From: Pseudomonadota bacterium
GTDB taxonomy: Bacteria; Pseudomonadota; Gammaproteobacteria; Steroidobacterales; Steroidobacteraceae
Length of the DNA: 64,000 nt
NCBI GenBank assembly: GCA_025351005.1
Contig: JANXWS010000056.1
Span: 1 to 64,000 of the forward strand
Direction of reading: 5' to 3'
This document shows, piece by piece, positions 1 to 7,822 of this stretch (position 1 is the stretch's first letter; every line of letters starts with the position of its first letter). A program made the translations under genes and the position numbers. The notes below the pieces were generated by a model that saw only the letters and a program-made list of their open reading frames with translations, was not told the origin of the DNA and did no database searches.

Positions 1-2
1 GA

Positions 3-134
3 ACGGACGTGTCAGCCTACTCGCAGCAGCAGCTGGACGAGGTCGCCACGCGGCTTAACCAGCGACCAAGAAAAACCCTAAACTTCTGCACTCCGGCCCA
101 TGTCTTTGCCCAAAGTGTTGCGCGGACCGATTGA
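3..134 (+). mobile_element. IS30-family transposase, C-terminal part (cut by window edge)
   Basis: An open frame enters from the left edge and stops at a TGA. The peptide contains YSQQQLDEVATRLNQRPRKT followed by a CTPAHVF segment. This is the characteristic end of the IS30 transposase DDE domain, where the RLNxRPRKTL motif precedes the C-terminal helix. Only 43 residues are visible, so I cannot tell whether the element is intact upstream or a relic. I could not confirm a terminal inverted repeat downstream. The next gene starts only about 65 bases after the stop, so the right end of the element must lie in that short gap. Confidence 0.8.
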
Positions 135-198
135 ATGCTCCATCGGACTGCTACACTTCGGCGCCGCGGCCGGCCCGGCCGCGCCGAGGCCTGCCTGC

Positions 199-615
199 GT
201 GGAACGGCTCACTTTCAACGGCTTCCTGGCACGGCTTGCCGTTGCCTCCGTGCTCGTCTGCCTGACCTACAACCCGACGGGCCACTCGTACCTGCATTGG
301 TTGTCGACGACCCTGCCGCGGATCGAGCCGCTGCAGGCGATCGCCGGACTCGTGCTGCTCGGCGGCTGGGCATTCTTTGCGCACGCCACCTGGCGCTCAC
401 TCGGCACCTTCGGCGTCCTGCTCGCGACCGCGCTCTACGCGACGACGGTGTGGCTGCTCGTGTCGTGGGGCTGGATCCGCCTCGGCAACCGGACCGTCGC
501 CGCCTGGCTTGCGGTCGCGCTGCTCGCGGTGCTGCTCGCGATCGGCGTCTCGTGGTCGCTGATCAGCCGTCGCATCACCGCCCAGATCGACGTCGACGAA
601 GGTCACAGCCACTGA
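199..615 (+). CDS. DUF6524 family small integral membrane protein
   Basis: Hydrophobic protein of about 138 residues with roughly four membrane segments. It opens with LTFNGFLARLAVASVLVCLT, followed by a YNPTG...YLHW motif that I recognise from the DUF6524 family of inner-membrane proteins. No enzymatic function is known. The ORF track begins at 100, but the extra 33 residues are transposase-region sequence read out of frame and do not look coding. The GTG at 199 directly precedes the conserved start. The AhpD-like gene follows 17 bases later on the same strand, so the two may be co-transcribed. The role is unknown. Confidence 0.75.
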   Translation: MERLTFNGFLARLAVASVLVCLTYNPTGHSYLHWLSTTLPRIEPLQAIAGLVLLGGWAFFAHATWRSLGTFGVLLATALYATTVWLLVSWGWIRLGNRTVAAWLAVALLAVLLAIGVSWSLISRRITAQIDVDEGHSH

Positions 616-632
616 GGCCGGGAGCGACCCGC

Positions 633-1211
633 ATGCCGCAATCCAAGCACGTCACCGGGCTCAAGATCCGCCTGCCCGCCCGCCGCACGCTCGATCCCGA
701 CATGCGCCGCTACTTCGACGTTTGCGAGGAGAAGCTCGGCTTTGTTCCGAACGTGCTCGCCGCCTACAGCTTCGACCAGACGAAGCTGCGCAACTTCGTC
801 AACCTCTACAACGACCTCATGCTCGGCGAGTCGGGGCTCAGCAAGCTCGAGCGCGAGATGATCGCCGTCGTCGTGTCGGCGGCGAACCGCTGCTACTACT
901 GCCTGGTCGCGCACGGTGCCGCGGTGCGCGCACTCGGTGGCGATCCGCAGCTCGGCGAGCTCCTGGTCATGAACTGGCGTGCGGCACCTCTGCCGCACCG
1001 GCAGCGTGCGTTGCTTGAATTCGTCCACCGGCTGACGGTGGCACCGGCCGAGGTCGGTGCGCCGGATCGCGCTGCGCTTCGTGCCGCCGGCTTCGGCGAG
1101 CGCGAGATCTGGGATGCGGCCAGCGTCGCCGGCTTCTTCAGCTTCACGAACCGGCTCGCGACCGCGGTCGACATGATGCCGAACCCGGAGTACCACACCC
1201 AGGCGCGCTGA
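633..1211 (+). CDS. Peroxidase-related (AhpD-like, carboxymuconolactone decarboxylase family) protein
   Basis: Protein of 192 residues of the CMD/AhpD superfamily. The redox site is visible as RCYYCLVAHG (C87, C90, H94), preceded by the LSKLEREMIAVVVS helix typical of uncharacterised peroxidase-related enzymes. Family members are thiol-dependent alkylhydroperoxidases, although many in this subgroup have no tested substrate. The cytoplasm is the likely location because no signal peptide is present. The ATG at 633 is chosen because residues before it in the ORF track are a shadow of the upstream gene. A strong hairpin follows the stop. Confidence 0.85.
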   Translation: MPQSKHVTGLKIRLPARRTLDPDMRRYFDVCEEKLGFVPNVLAAYSFDQTKLRNFVNLYNDLMLGESGLSKLEREMIAVVVSAANRCYYCLVAHGAAVRALGGDPQLGELLVMNWRAAPLPHRQRALLEFVHRLTVAPAEVGAPDRAALRAAGFGEREIWDAASVAGFFSFTNRLATAVDMMPNPEYHTQAR

Positions 1212-1233
1212 CAGCGCCCCGCGATCGGCGGGT

Positions 1234-1264
1234 GGGGGCTGCGGCTCCGCCAGCCGCAGCCCCC
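1234..1264. terminator. Perfect 13-bp hairpin between convergent genes
   Basis: The arms gggggctgcggct and agccgcagccccc are exact reverse complements around a 5-base loop. The element lies between the AhpD-like gene and the convergent phosphoesterase gene. It lacks a T tract, so it may act as a bidirectional attenuator or mRNA 3' end stabiliser rather than a classical intrinsic terminator. Confidence 0.6.
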
Positions 1265-1305
1265 GGTCGCAAGCGACGCACCGCCGCTTCGCGGCCGGCG
1301 CGCGG

Positions 1306-3126
1306 TCAGTCGCGGTCCCGTTGCTCGAACGAGAACGCCTGCATCAGGTCACCGATCGCCGGCCCGTTGACGGGCCGGTAGGGGTCGTCCTCGCTCGCGA
1401 TCGGATTCGGAAGGTTGTCGCGGCTGCGACTCGATACGGCCGGCAGGTGCCAGTTGCGCTCGATGAATTTCAGCAGCGAGACGTGATCGTAATAGGTGTG
1501 GTCGACGAAGCCCTTCTTCGCATAGGGCGACACGACCACCAGTGGAATCCGCGTGCCGTCACCGAAGAAGTCCAGCGCCTGGATGTAGCCCGAGTCGTAG
1601 TAGCCGCCGCCCTCGTCGGTGGTGATGAAGATCGCGGTCGATGCCCAGAGCGACCCGTTGCTCCGCACCTGCTGGATCAGATCTGCGATGAAGAGCTCGT
1701 AGAGGTCCGCCGTCGAGTCCGCCGGGTGCCCCGCCAGCGCCTCGAACGGGCGCACGAACGAGACTGCCGGCAGCGTGCCGTGCCGGACGTCGGCGAGGAA
1801 CGCGCCGTAGTTCTGCAGCTTCGCTTCCTCCGACGGCGTCTGCATGATTCTCAGGTAGCCGGTCAGCGGATCGCAGATGCCGCAATAGGAATGGAACAGC
1901 AGCGGCACGCCGTCGACGCCGGTCGCGAACGCGGTCGCGTCATTGCCGCGGTCGGCGCTGTAGTACTTCCAGGCGACGCCGTGCGCCGTCATGACGTCGG
2001 CGATCGTCGGCTGGCTCTGCGGCGGCAGCGTGAATGAGTTGGGCCCGAGCGTGCGCGGCGCGCTGCTCGTCTGGTTCCAGTACATATTGTAGTTGTTGAG
2101 AAGGTAGTAGTGCCCTGGCGCGCAACGGCTGCGCTCGACGCCCTGGTGTCGCAACTCGCGCCGCACCGCGGCGACCCCGGGTGCCGCCTCATCCGAGCAG
2201 TTCACGTACGATCCGCCGCCGTAGCCGTCTTGCGTGTAGTAGTTGTTGGTCCCGGCGACCGGATCCGGGTTCTCAATCTGATTGGCGAACGGCACGGCCG
2301 CGGTGCCGTCAAGGCTCGTGCTCGTGAAGAATGCGGCATCGCCCGAGACCAGCGCCTGGAAGTTGGCGCCAGTACCGCCCATGACTGCCTGGTGGTAGTT
2401 GTCGCTGATCGTGTACTCGCCGGCGAGGGCCTTGAAGATCGGCGCGTCGCCGGCTCGCGCGACACCGTGCGCGTCGGTGTAGGGGTTCATGTTGTAGAAC
2501 CCCATCGAGATCGCGCCCTCCTTGGGATTGAAACCGCCGGCGGGCGGGGCGACCCCGTTTGAACCGGTGCCGATCGTCGACTCGACCCATACGAACTTGT
2601 CATGCTTGCCGCCGTCGACTTCCTGCCACATCTGGAAGAAGCGGTGCACCGGGTCGCCCGTGTACGCGCCGTAGGGCACGTACTTGCTGATCTGGAACGG
2701 CGCGTTCGGCAGGTTGGTTGGGAACCGGGCGTCAGGCACGCCGCCCGGCTGGCCGAGCGCGTAGGTCGTGTACGGCTGCGGCAGCGTTCCATAGACGCCG
2801 ATCGATGCGGTCGTCGCGCGATACCGGTCCTCGTCGCGGCCGATGTGCTGCAGCGCCAGGTCGACGCGCGGCCCGGCAGAGCCGTCCGCATTCACGATGC
2901 CGCGGCTGACGAGGTTGGCGACGTGCTGGCCGTTGGTCGGCTGGTAGGTGCCGTAAAGATGATCGAAGGTGCGATTCTCGCCGACGATGATGATGACGTG
3001 CTCTATCGGCGTCGCGGTCGTGCGCTCGTGCTCGTCTGCCTGCACCTGCGACGCGCCGGCCAGCGCCAGCGCCGCGGCGATGCCAGCACCGACGGCGCGC
3101 AGCCGCGGGGTGGGTTCGGTCTTCAT
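1306..3126 (-). CDS. Secreted phosphoesterase (phospholipase C / acid phosphatase family)
   Basis: 606-residue protein with an N-terminal signal peptide (AAALALAGASQVQA, cleavage around residue 30). The hallmark of the phosphoesterase family (PF04185) follows as VIIIVGENRTFDHLYGTY, with E50-N51 as expected metal ligands. A distal ITTDEGGGYYDSG segment and a VVSPYAKKGFVDHTYYDHVS segment, also typical of the family, complete the active site. Members hydrolyse phosphate mono- or diesters, including phospholipids, outside the inner membrane. The exact substrate cannot be deduced. The gene appears monocistronic. It converges on the AhpD-like gene and is separated from the Nudix gene by a 480-base stretch. 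Confidence 0.85.
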   Translation of the reverse strand: MKTEPTPRLRAVGAGIAAALALAGASQVQADEHERTTATPIEHVIIIVGENRTFDHLYGTYQPTNGQHVANLVSRGIVNADGSAGPRVDLALQHIGRDEDRYRATTASIGVYGTLPQPYTTYALGQPGGVPDARFPTNLPNAPFQISKYVPYGAYTGDPVHRFFQMWQEVDGGKHDKFVWVESTIGTGSNGVAPPAGGFNPKEGAISMGFYNMNPYTDAHGVARAGDAPIFKALAGEYTISDNYHQAVMGGTGANFQALVSGDAAFFTSTSLDGTAAVPFANQIENPDPVAGTNNYYTQDGYGGGSYVNCSDEAAPGVAAVRRELRHQGVERSRCAPGHYYLLNNYNMYWNQTSSAPRTLGPNSFTLPPQSQPTIADVMTAHGVAWKYYSADRGNDATAFATGVDGVPLLFHSYCGICDPLTGYLRIMQTPSEEAKLQNYGAFLADVRHGTLPAVSFVRPFEALAGHPADSTADLYELFIADLIQQVRSNGSLWASTAIFITTDEGGGYYDSGYIQALDFFGDGTRIPLVVVSPYAKKGFVDHTYYDHVSLLKFIERNWHLPAVSSRSRDNLPNPIASEDDPYRPVNGPAIGDLMQAFSFEQRDRD

Positions 3127-3607
3127 GGTCTCCGCTCCTTAGATGGTCCGTGGTGGTAGGTGCCGTCCGTGCCGGCGGCATCTGCGCCGGCGGCCACGAT
3201 CCTCCACCCGAGGTATTGCCGACGCATGTCGGGCGCGTGTCGGTTTGCGCAACACCCGCCACTCGCCGGCCGCTCGCTACACTTCAGTATTGTGACACCG
3301 TCGGAGTTTTCGCCGGCATCGCGGCGTCACGCCGGCGCGAGCGCCGGGCCCAGCGCCGCGAGCAGAAGTCCGTTCTCGACGCCAGAGCTAGTGTGCCAGT
3401 CGAGCACCGCGCCGCCGAGGTCGCGCCGTTCGCGCTCGATGTCCGGCACGGCCTGCAGGTCGACGTGGCCAGGGATGGCGCTGGCCGGCGCCGCAAGCAG
3501 CGTCGCGACAGCGAACCTGCCGGCGCACGGCGGGTTGGAGACGACGACGCAGGTGCGCATTCCCCCGCCGTCTACCGACCGCTGGCAGTGCGTGGGATGA
3601 TCCCGCC
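3127..3607. other. Intergenic stretch of about 480 bases
   Basis: This stretch separates the phosphoesterase gene (minus) from the Nudix gene (plus). The only coding-like content is the small minus-strand ORF listed at 3327-3560. The plus-strand ORFs here are serine/arginine-rich and look like antisense shadows. A TACACT hexamer at 3278-3283 resembles the -10 boxes seen elsewhere in the window, but no convincing gene follows it. I saw no repeat or RNA gene. Confidence 0.4.
3327..3560 (-). CDS. Small hypothetical protein (possible gene remnant)
   Basis: A 77-residue reading frame whose codons nearly all end in G or C, as in genuine genes of this window. The amino-acid composition is also coding-like. 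The N-terminal half (FAVATLLAAPASA) is mildly hydrophobic. The C-terminal half contains VLDWHTSSGVENGLLLAAL. I recognise no family. It could be a real small gene, the tail of a decayed larger gene, or a chance frame. A good ribosome-binding site at usual spacing is absent because the purine run touches the ATG. Confidence 0.3.
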   Translation of the reverse strand: MRTCVVVSNPPCAGRFAVATLLAAPASAIPGHVDLQAVPDIERERRDLGGAVLDWHTSSGVENGLLLAALGPALAPA

Positions 3608-4132
3608 ATGATCGATTCCTCACGGCGAATCTACACCGGGCGCGTCGTAACGCTAGACGTCGCCGACGTCCGCCTTCCGAACGGGAATGACGCCACCCTC
3701 GAAATCGTCGGTCACCCGGGTGGCGCCGCCATCGTCGCTGTCGACGATCAGCGACGCGTGTGCCTGCTGCGCCAGTACCGGCATGCCGCCGGTGGCTGGC
3801 TGTGGGAGGTCCCGGCCGGCAAGCTCGACGGCAAGTCGCCGGACGCAACCGCGCGCGCCGAGCTCGCCGAGGAAGCCGGGCTCGCGGCGCGCGACTGGCG
3901 TCCGCTCGGCCGTATCGTCACTTCGCCTGGCGTATTCACCGAGGTCGTGTACCTGTATCTCGCGCGCGGCCTCACGGCGGTCGCCGCCGCGCCCGCGGGC
4001 GACGAGGTGTTCGACGTCGTCTGGGTCCCGCTGGTCGAGGCGACAGCGCGGGCCCGTTCCGGCGACATCGACGATGCGAAGACGGTCGTGGCACTGCTCC
4101 GTGCCGCCGCGACGCTTGGCGCGGCCGTTTGA
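3608..4132 (+). CDS. NUDIX hydrolase, ADP-ribose pyrophosphatase-like
   Basis: 174-residue Nudix protein likely to hydrolyse nucleoside diphosphate-linked substrates such as ADP-ribose. The fold signature is clear: EVPAGKLDGK, then ARAELAEEAGL, then SPGVFTEVVYLYLARGL, as in the ADP-ribose pyrophosphatase group. Metal-binding glutamates E85, E88 and E89 are present. The Nudix box is atypical: it is one residue shorter than the 23-residue consensus, lacks the first conserved Glu and has Ala for the usual Arg before Glu. A GATGAT hexamer 6 bases before the ATG could be a -10 box. The gene stands alone on the plus strand. Confidence 0.85.
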   Translation: MIDSSRRIYTGRVVTLDVADVRLPNGNDATLEIVGHPGGAAIVAVDDQRRVCLLRQYRHAAGGWLWEVPAGKLDGKSPDATARAELAEEAGLAARDWRPLGRIVTSPGVFTEVVYLYLARGLTAVAAAPAGDEVFDVVWVPLVEATARARSGDIDDAKTVVALLRAAATLGAAV

Positions 4133-4288
4133 CATAACGTCTGCAGTCCTGACCGGTAGGGGCATGCCGTATCGGACCGACGTCTGTGACGTACGTCACG
4201 GAATCGCCCCCTCCCTGACCCGTAGTGTGAGAGCCGTCACAGGCCATCGCGGCGTTTCGCCGTGGGGCCGCGGCACCCGGAGGATCGA

Positions 4289-4633
4289 ATGCTGGTCGAA
4301 TTCGCAAAAGCCGAGCGGGCATCGTCGGGCACCAGTGGCTGGTACCCGACCGGCCGTGTCACGCACGACGATCGCGGCAACGCAGTCTGGGAGTTCCGTC
4401 CGGACGCTCCCGACGTCGCGACCCTCGACGCGCCCGGCGTCAGGATCCTGGACGCTGCACCGACCGTCGGCCGCGGCGCCCGGCACGGACAACCTGCCCG
4501 CCCGGAATCGGGCTACGACCCCTACGAAAGCGGCCCGGTCGACCAGACGGGGTTTCGCCGTCGGCGCGACCTGCGGGCGCTGTCGCACTGGATCGAGCAA
4601 CAGAAGCACGGCAACCTCGAAGCGGCCGCCTGA
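4289..4633 (+). CDS. Hypothetical protein
   Basis: A 114-residue hydrophilic protein with no signal peptide or membrane segment. It contains WYPTGRVTHDDRGNAVWEFR near the start and a basic C-terminus (FRRRRDLRALSHWIEQQK). I recall similar small uncharacterised proteins in Gammaproteobacteria but cannot assign a function. The ATG at 4289 is preferred over the ORF-track start because GGAGGA lies just upstream of it. The stop codon is part of a hairpin shared with the convergent gene. Confidence 0.6.
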   Translation: MLVEFAKAERASSGTSGWYPTGRVTHDDRGNAVWEFRPDAPDVATLDAPGVRILDAAPTVGRGARHGQPARPESGYDPYESGPVDQTGFRRRRDLRALSHWIEQQKHGNLEAAA

Positions 4634-4648
4634 CGCCTCTCAGGCGGC
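4625..4648. terminator. Inverted repeat spanning both convergent stop codons
   Basis: The arms gccgcctga and tcaggcggc form a perfect 9-bp stem around a 6-base loop. The left arm carries the TGA of the plus-strand gene and the right arm carries the TGA of the minus-strand gene. No T tract follows. It probably serves as a compact bidirectional 3' end. Confidence 0.5.
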
Positions 4649-5296
4649 TTCGATGCAGCGCAGCTTGCCGGCGTCGCCGAGGCGATAGAACCGACGCAGT
4701 TCCGACAGCATCTCGGCGACCCGTACGTCGCGGCGCCGCAGGAAGCGGTCCTCGAGGCGGCGGCAGAAGCGCGCCGCATAGCGGTTGGCCCGGGTGTACA
4801 TGGTGCGCACGGCCGCATCCAGATCGTCGCGGAAGCGGATCCGTTCGAACAGCCGTGCGTGCAGACCGCGCACCAGCGCGCCGTCGCGCTGGGAACCCGC
4901 GACCAGCACCGCTGCCGAATACTTGTCGATCTCGGCCTGCATTTCGAGCCCGAGCAGCGACACCGGCCAGCCGCGCGCCGCCGACCACGCGACGCAGTTG
5001 AAGTGACTGACACCCTCGAGGGCCGTGCAGAAGTCCGCGAGATTGTCGTCGTCGAGGTGCTTCAGCGGCTCGCTCACCGCCAGCCGCGCAAGCAGCGCCG
5101 GCGCCAGGTAGAGCCCGACGTCGAGCGCCTCGTCACCTTCGGCGACCAGCAGCGCCTCGGATACGTTCTCGGCACCGCCCGACCGGTGCAGCGGCCCGAG
5201 CTCATGACAATCGGTGATCAGGAAATCGCAGACGTCCTCGACCACGTCCGAATCGTTGATCGTCGCGAGCAGCTCCTGCAGCTCCGAGAGCAGCAT
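4640..5296 (-). CDS. Hypothetical protein, first of a two-gene unit's downstream member
   Basis: 218 residues, soluble and largely alpha-helical by composition. The N-terminal half is acidic (VVEDVCDFLITDCHELG, LKHLDDDNLADFCTALEGV) and the C-terminal half is very basic (RLEDRFLRRRDVRVAEMLSE). No catalytic motif or domain is recognised. It follows the 206-residue hypothetical gene with a 3-base gap and is probably translated from the same mRNA. The pair may form a complex, but that is only an inference from adjacency. Confidence 0.6.
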   Translation of the reverse strand: MLLSELQELLATINDSDVVEDVCDFLITDCHELGPLHRSGGAENVSEALLVAEGDEALDVGLYLAPALLARLAVSEPLKHLDDDNLADFCTALEGVSHFNCVAWSAARGWPVSLLGLEMQAEIDKYSAAVLVAGSQRDGALVRGLHARLFERIRFRDDLDAAVRTMYTRANRYAARFCRRLEDRFLRRRDVRVAEMLSELRRFYRLGDAGKLRCIEAA

Positions 5297-5299
5297 CGC

Positions 5300-5920
5300 C
5301 TAATGGCTCCAGCGGACGCGCGCGGCGGCCGTGGGCTCGATGCCCAGCGCGCGCAAGCGGCCGGCCGCCCGCCGGCTGCCGGCCTTGAGCCACAGCTCGT
5401 AGAGCCGCAGCAGGTCGTCATGGCAGGGTGGCCGCGCGTGGTCGGCGATCTCGTTCAGCGCATCGACCAGCTCGCCGAACTTGGCGGCGAGCTCGGCGAA
5501 CACCGCCCCGATCGTGCGGCCGCGCGGTGCGGCCCGGGCACTGTCGGCGAGCGTGCCGTAGGCGCGCCCGCCCATCGCAATGTGGTAATCGACGTCGACG
5601 AGCTTGCGCGCGAAGCCGTGCGCGAAGAAGCCGGCCATGAACAGGGAGACGTCTCCGATCCGCTGCAACGCGTGCCGGCGCTCGTTTGCGCTCGGCGCCG
5701 CGACCGCTGCAGCGAGCATGAGCGCGAGAGGTCTCAGCCGCAGCCCGTCCGGCGTCTGCTCGAACAGCGCCTCGGCGCGCGAGAACGTCGTCAACACGTT
5801 GACCACGTAGTGCTCGGTGTGGTCCTCGAGCGCGAGGTGTTGCTTGGCGGCCGCGCCATGGAGCGCGTCGCGGAAGAACTCTTCCAGGCTCGCCACCTGC
5901 AGAACGGTGCCGTCAGACAT
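5300..5920 (-). CDS. Hypothetical protein, upstream member of a two-gene unit
   Basis: 206-residue soluble protein, predominantly helical, with segments EEFFRDALHGAAAKQ, EDHTEHYVVNVLTTFSRAEALF and DVSLFMAGFFAHGFARK. The cluster HTEHYVV in the N-terminal third is notable but does not match a metal site I know. No signal peptide or transmembrane segment is evident. Length and codon use look like a genuine gene. It heads a likely two-gene transcript with the 218-residue protein. Upstream lies a 190-base gap in which I recognised no promoter. The function is unknown. Confidence 0.6.
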   Translation of the reverse strand: MSDGTVLQVASLEEFFRDALHGAAAKQHLALEDHTEHYVVNVLTTFSRAEALFEQTPDGLRLRPLALMLAAAVAAPSANERRHALQRIGDVSLFMAGFFAHGFARKLVDVDYHIAMGGRAYGTLADSARAAPRGRTIGAVFAELAAKFGELVDALNEIADHARPPCHDDLLRLYELWLKAGSRRAAGRLRALGIEPTAAARVRWSH

Positions 5921-6109
5921 CCAGCCTCCTCGCCGCCGCTATCCACGAGCGGCCCGGGTCGGCCTGAAGTTGCCACGCCGGCGAGTCGCAGAAAGCGACG
6001 CAGCGCACGAATTGAAGCGTTGGCCGCTGGCACCACGCGGGCCCGACTGCTGACCGCGCACCGTGCACGCGCCCGGTGCGTGCCTGCGTCACGCTGCACC
6101 GCGCCGGTG

Positions 6110-6814
6110 CTAGGCGTCGGCCAGCAGACGCTCGACCAGCGCTACCAGCTGGTCGAGGTCGGCGATCTCGTGATCGGCCGGCGCGTACGGTGCGGTCCAG
6201 GGCCCGCCGCCGCGATTGATCCAGGCGGTCAGCAGTCCCGCCGCGCGTGCACCGGCAACGTCGGCGACGGCGTCGTCGCCGACGTGCAGCACGCTCGCGG
6301 CCGGCACGCCGGCGACCGCGAGCAGGTGCGCGAAGATCCTGGCATCGGGCTTCGCGGCACCGGCGGCCGCGGCGTCGATCGCCGCCGTGAAATGCGCCCC
6401 CAGGCCGACTCGATAGACGCAGGCATTGCCGTTCGAGAGCGCGTACAGCGGCACGCGCGCCGCCAGCCGGGCGAGCGCCGCTGGCACTTCGGCGTACGGC
6501 GCAATCTGGTTGCGCGCTGTGAGGAACACCTCGAAGGCCTGCGCAGCAACCTCGTCCGCATAACCGCTCGCCCGTGCCGCGCGTCGCAGTGCCTCGGTGC
6601 GTATCCAGCTGAAGTCGTGCGCGTGCGCTGGCGACTCGGCGGCGACCGCGGCACGCAGGCGCGTCAGCGCCGCGGCACCGAAGCTCGCCGCAAGGGCCGG
6701 GCAATGAATCGCCAGCCAGTCGCCGAGCACCGCCTCGGCGCGCAGCAGCACCGGCGGCGTGTCCCACAGCGTGTTGTCGAGGTCCAGCGAAACTGCACGC
6801 AGCAGCGTCCTCAT
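6110..6814 (-). CDS. HAD-superfamily hydrolase, YigB-like phosphatase
   Basis: 234-residue haloacid-dehalogenase-type phosphatase. Motif I is LDLDNTLWDT (D11, D13), motif II is ALSNGNA, and motif III/IV is KPDARIF followed by VLHVGDDAVADVAGA. The sequence after motif I (PPVLLRAEAVLGDWL) and the order of motifs resemble YigB, the flavin-pathway phosphatase acting on 5-amino-6-(5-phosphoribitylamino)uracil or FMN. That substrate assignment is inference. The ATG at 6814 is preferred because the longer ORF would overlap the divergent GDPD gene and adds a non-conserved leader. Confidence 0.82.
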   Translation of the reverse strand: MRTLLRAVSLDLDNTLWDTPPVLLRAEAVLGDWLAIHCPALAASFGAAALTRLRAAVAAESPAHAHDFSWIRTEALRRAARASGYADEVAAQAFEVFLTARNQIAPYAEVPAALARLAARVPLYALSNGNACVYRVGLGAHFTAAIDAAAAGAAKPDARIFAHLLAVAGVPAASVLHVGDDAVADVAGARAAGLLTAWINRGGGPWTAPYAPADHEIADLDQLVALVERLLADA

Positions 6815-6837
6815 TCGGGCATTATCCCCGTCCGACC

Positions 6838-7815
6838 ATGAGCGCGTCACCGTCAACCGCCGGGCAATTCGGCCCGCCGATCGTCATTGCCCATCGCGGC
6901 GCCAGCGGCTACCTTCCCGAGCACACGCTGGTCGCCAAGGCCTACGCGCACGCGCTCGGCGCCGACTTCCTCGAGCAGGACGTGGTGCTGACGCGCGACG
7001 ACGTGCCGGTCGTCTTCCACGACCTCGTGCTCGAGGAGGTCACCGACGTCAAACGGCTGTTCCCGGGCCGGCAGCGCGCCGATGGCCACTGGTACGTCAT
7101 CGACCTCGACTACGCGGACATCGGCCGGCTGAGCGTGCACGAGCGCGTTGCGTCCAGTACCGGAGCGCCGGCGTACCCCGCCCGCTTCCACGAGCACCTG
7201 CCGCTGCGGATCCGCTCGCTCGCGGAGGAACTCGCGTTCGTGCGCGGCCTGAACGCGGCGACCGGCCGCCGCACCGGTGTCTACACCGAGGTCAAGAGCC
7301 CGGCCTTTCACCGCGCCGCCGGCAAGGACCTGAGCCGGCTCGTGGTCGCGACGCTCGCGGAGTTCGGCTATCGCAGCCGGCGCGACGGCGCGTGGCTGCA
7401 GTGCTTCGACGCGACCGAGCTCGCGCGGATCCGCCTGGAGCTCCGCTGCGATCTGAGGCTCGTGCAGCTCATCGGCGAGAACGCGTGGGCGGAGGCGGCG
7501 ACCGACTTCGACCTGCTGCGGGGTAGAGAGGGTCTGGCGCACGTCGCCGGTTACGCGGACGGCATCGGCCCGTGGATACCGCAGGTGGTGCGCTGGCGAA
7601 GCCCCGCTGCCACGGCGGAGGTTACGAGCCTGGTCGCCGACGCGCACGCCGCCGGGCTCGCGGTCCACCCCTACACCTTTCGCATCGACCAGTTGCCGGA
7701 GAACGCCCCGGACCCGGCCACTGTGCATCATGCACTGTTCGGCGCGGCTGGCGTCGATGGGCTGTTCACGGACTTCACCGACGTGACGCTCGCGCTGCTC
7801 GGACGGCGCGCGTGA
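6838..7815 (+). CDS. glpQ: Glycerophosphodiester phosphodiesterase
   Basis: 325-residue GDPD-family enzyme that hydrolyses glycerophosphodiesters to glycerol-3-phosphate and an alcohol. The TIM-barrel active-site motifs are present: AHRGASGYLPEHT (H19, E29), LEQDVVLTRDDVPVVFHD (E46, D48, H61) and TGVYTEVKSP. The layout, including the small insertion after HD, matches the GlpQ branch. No signal peptide is visible, so unlike the periplasmic E. coli GlpQ this copy is probably cytoplasmic. It is divergent from the HAD gene and 7 bases ahead of the GST gene, suggesting co-transcription. Confidence 0.88.
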   Translation: MSASPSTAGQFGPPIVIAHRGASGYLPEHTLVAKAYAHALGADFLEQDVVLTRDDVPVVFHDLVLEEVTDVKRLFPGRQRADGHWYVIDLDYADIGRLSVHERVASSTGAPAYPARFHEHLPLRIRSLAEELAFVRGLNAATGRRTGVYTEVKSPAFHRAAGKDLSRLVVATLAEFGYRSRRDGAWLQCFDATELARIRLELRCDLRLVQLIGENAWAEAATDFDLLRGREGLAHVAGYADGIGPWIPQVVRWRSPAATAEVTSLVADAHAAGLAVHPYTFRIDQLPENAPDPATVHHALFGAAGVDGLFTDFTDVTLALLGRRA

Positions 7816-7822
7816 GGACCCC

